A stretch of DNA of 16,468 bases from positions 1-16,468 of the forward strand of contig JAGOEH010000065.1 of assembly GCA_017997825.1 (NCBI GenBank). The letters are read 5' to 3'. Made by a program: the position numbers and the translations under genes. This document shows, one piece after another, positions 6,194 through 12,451 of the stretch (the stretch's first letter is position 1; each line of letters starts with the position of its first letter). The notes beneath the pieces were generated by a model that was not told the DNA's origin, made no database searches, and saw nothing but the letters and a program-made list of their open reading frames with translations. Origin of the DNA: Candidatus Delongbacteria bacterium. Its GTDB lineage: Bacteria; JAGOEH01.

Positions 6194-6787
6194 TCAAAAA
6201 ATGTACTTAATCACAATAAATCCTAAAATGATGAATCCCAGAAAAGCAAAGGTCAGGAGATTGAAATACTTGTCGATGAAGTTTTTGATGGGAGCGCCGA
6301 AGAAATAGAGGAGGGCGGAGACAATAAAAAAACGGGCGCTCCGGCTGATGACCGATGCCAGAATGAATGGGATCAACTCCATCTGGAAAACCCCGGCCGC
6401 AATAGTGAAGACCTTGTAGGGAATCGGGGTGAATCCGGCCACCAGGACGTACCAGAATCCGTAATGCTGGTAATTGGACTGAACCAGATTGAAGATTTGC
6501 GGGGTGAATCCGGGGATGTAGCTGAAAAAGAAGTGAGAGACCTGATGCCAAATGAAGTAGCCGATGCCGTAGCCTGCAATTCCGCCGATAATTGAGGCGG
6601 CGGAGCAGAATGCCGCCAGCCGGAAAGCCCGCTGGGGTTTGCCCAGTACCAGGGCGATCAATAGAACATCGGGAGGGACCGGGAAAAATGATGATTCGCT
6701 GAAGGCCAGGATGATCAGAGCTAGGGTACTGTAAGGGGATTCTGCCCAAGACAATACCCAGTCATAGATCCGTTTGATCCATTGCAT
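6194..6787 (-). CDS. yqaA: YqaA-type VTT/DedA-like membrane protein
   Basis: This is a 197-residue inner-membrane protein of the VTT (SNARE-associated/DedA-like) superfamily, YqaA branch. Family signatures are FSESSFFPVPPDVLLIALVLG (~29-49) and the re-entrant-type motif AGFTPIPYKVFTIAAGVFQM (~117-136), plus a Gly-rich segment IIGGIAGYGIGYFIW and a hydrophobic C-terminal helix. VTT proteins are linked to lipid scrambling or transport and membrane homeostasis; the exact substrate of YqaA is not established. The ATG lies 4 bp after the pcm stop with only a weak CAGG site, which indicates coupled translation. It is the third gene of surE-pcm-yqaA, an order I recall from several Proteobacteria, though the nlpD/rpoS genes found there are absent. 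tRNA-Pro follows on the same strand. Confidence 0.85.
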   Translation of the reverse strand: MQWIKRIYDWVLSWAESPYSTLALIILAFSESSFFPVPPDVLLIALVLGKPQRAFRLAAFCSAASIIGGIAGYGIGYFIWHQVSHFFFSYIPGFTPQIFNLVQSNYQHYGFWYVLVAGFTPIPYKVFTIAAGVFQMELIPFILASVISRSARFFIVSALLYFFGAPIKNFIDKYFNLLTFAFLGFIILGFIVIKYIF

Positions 6788-6791
6788 AGGG

Positions 6792-7451
6792 TTAACCTGA
6801 GATTCTTTCCGGGTTGGAGGTGATCATGGGGACAAACAGGCAGGAATTCAGGTGAATCAATTCCGGTTGGTGGTTTTTGTAAACCAGCAGGTAAAGTTGC
6901 TGATTCTGCTCGGTTCCCATGGGAAACACGATTCGGCCGAAACCGGGAGTCAATTGGTCGAGCAGGTGGAAGGGCGGATCGGTCATGAAGGCGGTGATGA
7001 TGATTCCGTGATAGGGTTGTTGTTCGGCCCATCCGATATGACCGTCGCCGATTCTAAGATAGGCATTGGTGATTTTGAGGTTGTCGAGGCGGGTTTGGGC
7101 AAATTGGCTGAGTACGGCCAGACGCTCGATGCTGTATACCTCTCGAACCAGGCCGGCCAGAATGGCAGTTTGGAAACCCGATCCGGTTCCGATTTCCAGG
7201 ATCCGTTCATGCCCCTGGAGGCGCAAGGCAGCCGTCATGATGGCCACCGTGGACGGTTTGGAGATGGTTTGGTTATAACCGATCGGAAGGGCGGCATCTT
7301 TATAGGCCATCACCCCTAAGGCCGAATCCACAAAGCGTTCCCGGGGAACAGAATTGAAAACCGCCAATAGGCGCTGATCATCGATTTTAATCTCGTCGTG
7401 CAGGTACTGAACCAGGCGGTTCCTGGCCACACGGTAATTACCTGAATTCAT
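6792..7451 (-). CDS. pcm: Protein-L-isoaspartate O-methyltransferase
   Basis: This enzyme methylates L-isoaspartyl residues using S-adenosylmethionine, starting repair of aged Asn/Asp sites in cytoplasmic proteins. At 219 residues it has the usual length. Motifs are VPRERFV (35-41), the substrate-loop motif GYNQTISKP (58-66), SAM-binding motif I ILEIGTGSGFQT (84-95), VYSIERLAVL (post-I acidic residue in SIER) and GDGHIGWAEQQPYHGIII. The C-terminus has GRIVFPMGTEQNQQLYLL, typical of the family. The ATG overlaps the surE stop as ATGA (4 bp), so it is translated in coupling with surE. The surE-pcm pairing is the classical arrangement known from E. coli. Confidence 0.95.
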   Translation of the reverse strand: MNSGNYRVARNRLVQYLHDEIKIDDQRLLAVFNSVPRERFVDSALGVMAYKDAALPIGYNQTISKPSTVAIMTAALRLQGHERILEIGTGSGFQTAILAGLVREVYSIERLAVLSQFAQTRLDNLKITNAYLRIGDGHIGWAEQQPYHGIIITAFMTDPPFHLLDQLTPGFGRIVFPMGTEQNQQLYLLVYKNHQPELIHLNSCLFVPMITSNPERISG

Positions 7452-8185
7452 GACAGATCAAGAATCCGGCGGAAATGGTTGAGCAGGGACTGATCGGTCA
7501 GCGATACGGAAAGCGGAGTGATTGAAATATAGCCGTCCGCCACGGCGCAAAAATCGGATTCCGGTTGTTTCTCCCAAACGGCAACATCGCCTCCAATTAA
7601 AAAATAGGTCTCCTGGTTTTCATCTTGTCTGGCAACTAATTCATTGGTATAATATCGTTTACCCAAATGAGTCAGCCGGATGCCCTTGATCTGGTCTTCC
7701 GGCAGGGAGGGGTAATTGATGTTGATAATCTTGGATTCCGGGATCAGGTGAAAGTGGTTGATGATGGTGGAAAGCCAGGGTAGGATACCGCGGAAGTTAT
7801 CGTAGGGTTGAACACAGGAGATGGCGATGGATTTGACGTTGCGGAACGCCCCTTCAAAGGCGGCGGCGACTGTGCCGCTGTAAAAAACGTCTTCGCCCAT
7901 ATTGGCTCCATGATTGATACCGGAGATAATCAGATCCGGCGGTTGCTCCAGCAAATGATTCACCGCCACAAACACGGTATCGACCGGAGTCCCGGTAATG
8001 GAGAACCGGTTTGGGGCATGCCGGTGGATGCGCAGCGGGGCATTCAGCGATATGGAATGGGAGGCTGCGCTGCGTTCCTTATCCGGGGCGGCCACCACAA
8101 TCTCGTGTCGGTCGGCCAGATAATCCAGCAGAATATTCAATCCTTCGGCCTGGATTCCATCGTCATTGGTTAGTAGAATTTTCAT
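7448..8185 (-). CDS. surE: 5'/3'-nucleotidase SurE
   Basis: SurE is a metal-dependent phosphatase acting on nucleoside 5'- and 3'-monophosphates and exopolyphosphate, linked to stress and stationary-phase survival. The 245-residue protein has the N-terminal metal site MKILLTNDDG (Asp8, Asp9), a Ser in the KERSAASHSISL motif (Ser39), the ISGINHGANMGEDVFYSGTVAAAFEG block (Asn91), and the usual C-terminal region with WEKQPESDFCAVADGYISITPLS. MKILLTNDDG at the very start is characteristic of the family and fixes the start. There is no Shine-Dalgarno, and a consensus TATAAT ends 6 bp before the ATG, predicting a leaderless mRNA. It heads surE-pcm-yqaA, 42 bp downstream of the methyltransferase stop. 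Confidence 0.96.
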   Translation of the reverse strand: MKILLTNDDGIQAEGLNILLDYLADRHEIVVAAPDKERSAASHSISLNAPLRIHRHAPNRFSITGTPVDTVFVAVNHLLEQPPDLIISGINHGANMGEDVFYSGTVAAAFEGAFRNVKSIAISCVQPYDNFRGILPWLSTIINHFHLIPESKIININYPSLPEDQIKGIRLTHLGKRYYTNELVARQDENQETYFLIGGDVAVWEKQPESDFCAVADGYISITPLSVSLTDQSLLNHFRRILDLS

Positions 8186-8220
8186 GCTGCTATTATACCT
8201 TTTTTTTCATTAAAAAGCAA
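8186..8220 (-). promoter_or_regulatory. Promoter abutting the surE ATG
   Basis: On the minus strand a perfect TATAAT (8197-8192) is followed by six bases (agcagc) and the ATG. A weak -35, TTGCTT (8220-8215), lies 17 bp upstream. The expected +1 is the A of the start codon. Confidence 0.65.
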
Positions 8221-8227
8221 TCGGTTT

Positions 8228-9079
8228 TTATACTCCATAAAGCAAACGGGTAAAGCTTCCGGCTGAATAGCGATGGGTTTTGCGATAGGGGATCAGCATC
8301 TCTCCGCTTTCGATCCGGGACGCATGCTCCGGGAAAACCGTCACCAGGAGTTCGGTCAGGATGATCGGCGTGAAACCGGGAGTATGGCAGCTCAGGTGAA
8401 TGAATGCCTGTTCCGGATTGAGGATTTTTTTGATTTCTCCCAGCAGGGGATAGAGGTCTTCCTCCAGTTTCCACACCTCGCCTTTGGGTCCCCGGCCGAA
8501 GGAGGGGGGATCCAGAATGATGCCGTGATAATGATTTCCCCGGCGGATCTCCTTGGCGACGAAGCGCTGGACGTCATCCACGATCCAGCGGATCGGAAGA
8601 TTCTCCATTCGGTTAAGACGGCTGTTTTCACGGGCCCAATCCACGACTCCGGACGCGGCATCCAGATGGGTGACTTTGGCGCCTGCCTGGGCGCAGGCTA
8701 AACTGCTCCCTCCGGTATAGGCAAACAGATTCAGAACGGATGCCGGTTTTTCCATTCCGGGAATGACGCGTTCAAACCATTCCCATTCCGTCTGCTGTTC
8801 CGGGAAAAGCCCGGTATGGCCAAATCCGGTCAGCCGGATTTGAAATTTTAGATTATGATAGGTAATAACCCATTGTTCGGGAAGAGAACGATGATACTTC
8901 CAGTCTCCGTTGCCGGATGGTTTACGGTGAAATTCGGCATCGATGGTCCGTTTCTCATCCGGAATCGATTTCCATATCGCGGTCGGACAGGGCCTGGATA
9001 TCAGGTAATCCCCGAAGTATTCCAGCTTCCGTTCCCGTTCACAGTCGATGAGTTGATAACCTTTATCGGATCGATTCAT
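8228..9079 (-). CDS. Class I SAM methyltransferase, RlmI-like (PF10672 type), lacking the PUA domain
   Basis: The 283-residue protein resembles the catalytic half of 23S rRNA (cytosine-C5) methyltransferases such as RlmI. It has a short beta-rich N-terminus (~1-100), SAM motif I NLFAYTGGSSLA (117-128), motif II acidic HLDAASGVVDWARENS (138-153), VDDVQRFV, motif IV DPPSFGRGPKGEVW (190-203) and a C-terminal Cys in LSCHTPGF (Cys231) in the place where m5C enzymes carry a catalytic Cys. The N-terminal PUA RNA-binding domain of full-length RlmI (~400 residues) is absent. The target is probably rRNA but unproven. The ATG overlaps the lipoprotein stop as ATGA, so it is translationally coupled and is the last gene of feoA-feoB-lipoprotein-methyltransferase. 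Confidence 0.85.
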   Translation of the reverse strand: MNRSDKGYQLIDCERERKLEYFGDYLISRPCPTAIWKSIPDEKRTIDAEFHRKPSGNGDWKYHRSLPEQWVITYHNLKFQIRLTGFGHTGLFPEQQTEWEWFERVIPGMEKPASVLNLFAYTGGSSLACAQAGAKVTHLDAASGVVDWARENSRLNRMENLPIRWIVDDVQRFVAKEIRRGNHYHGIILDPPSFGRGPKGEVWKLEEDLYPLLGEIKKILNPEQAFIHLSCHTPGFTPIILTELLVTVFPEHASRIESGEMLIPYRKTHRYSAGSFTRLLYGV

Positions 9080-9678
9080 AGTTCATTATATATTTTTCGG
9101 TAACTGAGTTGAATCTCTGGAATAAAAAACACAAAGGTGGACCACTCACTTTGGGGATGCTTGAAGTGAAGTTTGATTTTGACGGAATCGCCCGGATCGA
9201 TCCGGTAAGGGGTGTGACCATTGTCCGGCTTGATTTTGGAACGCAGGCGGTCAATCAGGAAAAAATAGTCGGGGGTGAATTCCAAGGGCTTGGAGCGATG
9301 ATTGGCAATAATCAGTTTGATGGTGGTCACGTCATCTGAGATATCGGCATCCTTGATATGAATACTGACCTGTTTTAGGGTGTCCGTGACAAAAAAGGAT
9401 TCCCGGCGGATGGCTTGTAGAAAATGGCGGGCCGAATCAACCCGGGCACTGTCCCCATACTGAGCGCAGCGGATGAATTCCTTGAAAAAATAGATGGCGC
9501 TTTCATATCGCTTTTCATGTTGATACAGGTGAAGGGCTTTCAGATAGGTCTGGTCCCGATAATTCCCGGCCGAATTATTTTGTGTGTCGGAGGAGGGGGG
9601 GCCGGAGTCGGGGTTTCGGTTGCATCCGAAACCGATCATCAGCAGGCTCAGGCTCAGCCATAATTGGGTAAACTTCAT
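9076..9678 (-). CDS. Small lipoprotein with helical-repeat and beta-sandwich-like regions, unknown function
   Basis: The 200-residue product has a lipoprotein signal peptide: MKFTQLWLSLSLLMIGFGC with lipobox GFGC and acylated Cys19. A Ser/Pro/Asn-rich linker follows. Residues ~40-90 (YLKALHLYQHEKRYESAIYFFKEFIRCAQYG) look like a TPR-type helical hairpin, and the rest (~95-200) reads as alternating beta strands (KQVSIHIKDADISDDVTTIKLIIANHRSKPL), similar in style to Ig-like DUF4352-type domains. I do not recognise a named family. The frame stays open far upstream inside feoB, but the start at 9678 is chosen for its signal peptide and AAGGAA 7 nt upstream. It begins 17 bp after the feoB stop and overlaps the methyltransferase by 4 bp, so it belongs to the feo operon. 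A link to iron uptake is only positional. Confidence 0.78.
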   Translation of the reverse strand: MKFTQLWLSLSLLMIGFGCNRNPDSGPPSSDTQNNSAGNYRDQTYLKALHLYQHEKRYESAIYFFKEFIRCAQYGDSARVDSARHFLQAIRRESFFVTDTLKQVSIHIKDADISDDVTTIKLIIANHRSKPLEFTPDYFFLIDRLRSKIKPDNGHTPYRIDPGDSVKIKLHFKHPQSEWSTFVFFIPEIQLSYRKIYNEL

Positions 9679-9695
9679 CAATCGATTCCTTGAGG

Positions 9696-11621
9696 TTAAA
9701 ACAGGATGAAAAGCAACCGCGAGATCACCCCCAGGATTACGGCTAATCCAAAGGTCAGTAGGGTGATCAGTAGGGCTTTTTTCCAATTCATTTCCCGTGC
9801 CAGGGCGGCTACGGTTGCCAGGCAGGGGATATAGAAGGTCACAAAAATGGTATAAGTGAAAATCTGGGAGATGGACATCACATCGATCACCTGGGTGGTT
9901 CCCAGAGCCGAAAAAAGCATCAGCAGCGACAATTCTTTCCGCATGATACCGAACAAAATCGTCATTCCGACCACGGCCGGTAGGCCCAGGACGGTTACGG
10001 TCAGCGGGGTCATCATCCGGTTGATGGTTTGATCCCATTTAAAAAAAACGGTCAGTTCCAGCAAAATACTTCCAATGATCAGGATCGGCCAGGCGATGAC
10101 GATAAACTCCTTGAGACGGAACCAGGTTTTATAGAGCAGAGCCTTGATGCCCGGGAGGTGATACTTGGGGATCTCCAGGATGAAGCCGGGACTGACTTCC
10201 GGCAGGCTTTGAGAGAGAATTCTGCCGATAATGCCTAACACAAGGATATTCAGCAGATAGATCGAGAAGGCGGCCCAGGGAGAGATAAAGAAACCGATCA
10301 GACCCAGAATGACGGTCATACGGGCTGAGCAGGGCACCAAGGTAGTCAGGGTGGCGGTGATCAGTTTGTCACGCGGGGACTTGAGAATCCGGGTGGCCAG
10401 GATGGCCGGGACCGTGCAACCGTAACCGACGATGATCGGGACGATTGAGGTGCCGTGGAGCCCGATATGGTGCATGATATTGTCGATCAGATAGGCGATT
10501 CGAGCCAGATATCCGGTATCTTCCAGGAAGGATAGAATAATGAAAAACGGAATCAGATAGGGAATGACGATTCCGATTCCACCGCCAACACCATTTAAAA
10601 ATCCCTGTAGAATCGGGAAAAAAGCTGTATCGGCGGATATATAAGAGGATATGGATTCGGTCAGCCGGTCGATTTGGTCCAGAAAAATGGGTTCGATAGC
10701 GTTCCCGATTCGGAATACCAGTTGAAAAAAAAGAAAAATGAAGGTAAACATGAAAACATAGCCCCAGAACGGATGAAGCAGGTATTGGTCGATGCGATCC
10801 CTCAGATCGAGCTGGTGGGCTTTGATCTGGGCGACTTTCTCGAATAGTTGGAAGGATAGATCATGCCGGATTGAGGCGATGATAAGCTCGCTTTTCTGAT
10901 TGTATTGCTCTTCCAGTTCACCGATGGATCGGCGGATGGTTTCAGAATCCGAACCAGACAGTAGGTGAGTCATCCGGCCCAGCACCAGTTGTTCCTTTTC
11001 GATCATTTTCAGAGCCGTGAATCGTAGGTTCCAGGGAATGGAATCGGTATAGGGCTCCAGTCGGCGGGTGATGGTTTGGACCAGGGCTTCAATCTTGCTG
11101 TTACCGGTGATAATGCGCGGAATGGTATGCTGATATGACGCGTTGCGGGCCGAATCGAAGAGTTCGGCTAATCCGATTCCCTTCCGTCCGATGGTTTCGA
11201 TGATATCGATTCCCAGACGGGCGGCCAATTCCCGGGTATTGATGCTGATCCCTTTGCGTTTGGCTTCATCGGCCATATTGAGACAGACCACCATCGGCAA
11301 CTGAAGCTCCATTAATTGAATGGTCAATTCCAGGCTACGCGAGAGAACGGAGGAATCCACTACATTGATGATAACGGTTTCCTGAGATGAAGAGGAGAGA
11401 AGGTAGTTGACGGTTTGAAGCTCGGCTTCGTCCGTCGTATAGATGGAATAGGTCCCCGGCAGATCGATAATTTCGACTTTATCGTTTTCCAGTTGAAGAT
11501 AGCCGGAAGTATATTTTACGGTCGCTCCCGGGAAATTGGACGCGATCGATTTATAGCCGATAATTTCATTGAAGATAGTGCTCTTGCCGCAATTGGGCTG
11601 CCCTACCAATAGAAACTGCAT
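9696..11621 (-). CDS. feoB: Ferrous iron transport protein B (FeoB)
   Basis: This inner-membrane Fe(II) transporter has a cytoplasmic G-protein domain. The 641-residue protein has G1 GQPNCGKST (7-15), switch region NFPGATVKYTSG, G3 DLPG (53-56) and G4 NMAD (115-118). A helical GDI-like segment follows to ~270, then a membrane part with the conserved blocks YGCTVPAILATRIL and LVPCSARMTVILG typical of FeoB gates. It is shorter than E. coli FeoB (773) and matches compact forms. ATG 11621 is preferred: it lies 4 bp after the feoA stop with AAGG 9 nt upstream. A GTG at 11639 would add six residues (MLRFST) overlapping feoA, and the protein would then start before MQFLLVGQPNCGKS, where FeoB usually begins. 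Operon order is feoA-feoB-lipoprotein-methyltransferase. No feoC is seen. Confidence 0.96.
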   Translation of the reverse strand: MQFLLVGQPNCGKSTIFNEIIGYKSIASNFPGATVKYTSGYLQLENDKVEIIDLPGTYSIYTTDEAELQTVNYLLSSSSQETVIINVVDSSVLSRSLELTIQLMELQLPMVVCLNMADEAKRKGISINTRELAARLGIDIIETIGRKGIGLAELFDSARNASYQHTIPRIITGNSKIEALVQTITRRLEPYTDSIPWNLRFTALKMIEKEQLVLGRMTHLLSGSDSETIRRSIGELEEQYNQKSELIIASIRHDLSFQLFEKVAQIKAHQLDLRDRIDQYLLHPFWGYVFMFTFIFLFFQLVFRIGNAIEPIFLDQIDRLTESISSYISADTAFFPILQGFLNGVGGGIGIVIPYLIPFFIILSFLEDTGYLARIAYLIDNIMHHIGLHGTSIVPIIVGYGCTVPAILATRILKSPRDKLITATLTTLVPCSARMTVILGLIGFFISPWAAFSIYLLNILVLGIIGRILSQSLPEVSPGFILEIPKYHLPGIKALLYKTWFRLKEFIVIAWPILIIGSILLELTVFFKWDQTINRMMTPLTVTVLGLPAVVGMTILFGIMRKELSLLMLFSALGTTQVIDVMSISQIFTYTIFVTFYIPCLATVAALAREMNWKKALLITLLTFGLAVILGVISRLLFILF

Positions 11622-11625
11622 CGTG

Positions 11626-11880
11626 CTAAACCTTAACACCGATTATTTTTCGGGCGATTCCATGACCGATTGCCAATTCCGTGTTCCGGATATTGATAAT
11701 AATAGGACCACGCAGCGTCGAGGTACGGACGATTTCAATCCGGTCGCCGGTATTGATGCCCAGTTGAGATAGCTGGACGGCGGCATGATGCCCGGCCGAA
11801 ATTTCAGTTATTGTGACACTGTCTCCTGCTTCAAAGCTCGTCAAATCTCTTTTCAATTCATTTCCTTGATGAAGGCTCAT
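11626..11880 (-). CDS. feoA: Ferrous iron transport protein A (FeoA)
   Basis: This 84-residue SH3-like protein is thought to act with FeoB in Fe(II) uptake. The sequence fits the family: LTSFEAGDSVTITEISAGHHAAVQLSQLGINTGDRIEIV, then GPIIINIRNTELAIGHGIARKI, corresponding to the usual pattern of L..L..G....I, LxxLGI.pG..I.v and GP..i.v....iaLg...A..I. It starts at the only suitable ATG. No Shine-Dalgarno is visible in the 12 bp upstream. The stop is 4 bp before the feoB ATG. It is the promoter-proximal gene of the iron operon. No Fur-type box was recognised near it. Confidence 0.93.
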   Translation of the reverse strand: MSLHQGNELKRDLTSFEAGDSVTITEISAGHHAAVQLSQLGINTGDRIEIVRTSTLRGPIIINIRNTELAIGHGIARKIIGVKV

Positions 11881-11889
11881 GCTGATCTA

Positions 11890-11917
11890 AAAGTACATTT
11901 TTTCTGCCTTTTGTCAA
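11890..11917 (-). promoter_or_regulatory. Candidate feoA promoter
   Basis: A perfect TTGACA -35 (11917-11912) is followed after 16 bp by a poor -10, TACTTT (11895-11890, 3/6). The weak -10 may mean activator dependence. The predicted start is only about 3 nt before the ATG, so the leader would be very short or absent. Confidence 0.45.
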
Positions 11918-12049
11918 GAGAAATCTTTTGGAGGGAAAATTTTAAGGATTGATTGGCTGGATTCGACGATTCAAGGAAATCAAGTTCGAAAAATCCAGCG
12001 GCACAAGACGGAGAAAAAAAATAAAATATTACGCAACACGATCAATAAC

Positions 12050-12073
12050 AATCAATTAATTGATTTTAGTCAA
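12050..12073. promoter_or_regulatory. FNR/CRP-like site overlapping a 16-bp perfect palindrome
   Basis: TTGAT-TTTA-GTCAA (12060-12073) matches the FNR-type consensus TTGAT-N4-ATCAA at 9 of 10 positions. It overlaps a perfect 16-bp palindrome AATCAATTAATTGATT (12050-12065). Its centre lies ~91 bp upstream of the predicted plus-strand start at ~12157 and ~187 bp upstream of feoA on the other strand. AT-rich context makes chance matches possible. Confidence 0.4.
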
Positions 12074-12123
12074 TGAATAATGTAATCTATTTTAGATAAT
12101 TTTAAAAAAAAACAATTTTTCTA

Positions 12124-12151
12124 TTGACAAATTATTTATTTTTTATATATT
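12124..12151 (+). promoter_or_regulatory. Strong sigma70-type promoter of a short transcript
   Basis: A perfect TTGACA (12124-12129) and TATATT (12146-12151, 5/6) are separated by 16 bp in an AT-rich spacer. The expected start is 12157-12158. Confidence 0.7.
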
Positions 12152-12156
12152 AACTG

Positions 12157-12220
12157 ATGCCCCATTACCCCATAAACCTCCTAATAATAGCCCCTGGTGC
12201 ACAAAATCAGGGGCTTTTTT
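12157..12220 (+). ncRNA. Candidate small RNA (~65 nt) with an anti-Shine-Dalgarno-like segment
   Basis: A strong promoter (12124-12151) and an intrinsic terminator (12190-12220) bracket only ~65 nt with no conventional gene. The predicted RNA has an unpaired, C-rich 5' half (runs CCCC at 12160-12163 and CCCC at 12168-12171) containing ACCTCCT at 12176-12182, identical to the anti-Shine-Dalgarno core of 16S rRNA, followed by the terminator hairpin. This layout resembles C-rich seed sRNAs that pair with ribosome-binding sites. I know no matching RNA family. Alternative: an ATG at 12157 opens a 39-codon frame (MPHYPINLLIIAPG...) that runs through the terminator to 12276, so the unit could be a leaderless leader peptide with an attenuator. 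Confidence 0.55.
12190..12220 (+). terminator. Intrinsic terminator of the short transcript
   Basis: GCCCCTG (12190-12196) pairs perfectly with CAGGGGC (12208-12214) across an 11-nt loop, followed by six T (12215-12220). Read on the minus strand it has no T-run, so it belongs to the plus strand. Confidence 0.88.
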
Positions 12221-12451
12221 ATTGGTTGCAGAGTTTGGGGGGGATGAAATTTAAGATTGAAGCGATAATGACTTGATTTTGGAGACTGTTTTGATTATGA
12301 TAACATCCGGTGTGTTAGGTCGAACCATAGGCATCCAATCAGAGACGAGAGTTTCAAACCGGAATGGAATCGATTATAACGGGTAAGATGATATTGGAAT
12401 TTAAAAATAATAGATGGACTAAGACGGATCTATTAATCCAAGGAGTAAGTG
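12221..12451 (+). other. Upstream region of the M49-like gene with a weak promoter candidate
   Basis: No gene is seen. TATAAC (12375-12380, 5/6 to a -10) has a poor -35, TTTCAA (12352-12357), 17 bp upstream, which would give a ~65-nt leader. The ribosome site AAGGAG at 12440-12445 serves the ATG at 12452. The remainder of the spacer upstream (11918-12049) also shows nothing I can name. Confidence 0.35.

Noticed and set aside
6207-6749. 180-codon minus-strand frame
   Set aside because: It is an out-of-frame shadow within yqaA; the yqaA frame has membrane helices and VTT motifs.
9080-9113. TATAAT ending 5 bp before the methyltransferase ATG, as a third leaderless promoter
   Set aside because: It lies within the lipoprotein coding end (KIYNEL), no good -35 exists, and the ATGA overlap explains translation by coupling.
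9679-10038. N-terminal extension of the feo-operon lipoprotein by 120 residues
   Set aside because: It would lie within feoB in another frame and hide the lipoprotein signal peptide; ATG 9678 has an SD and a lipobox.
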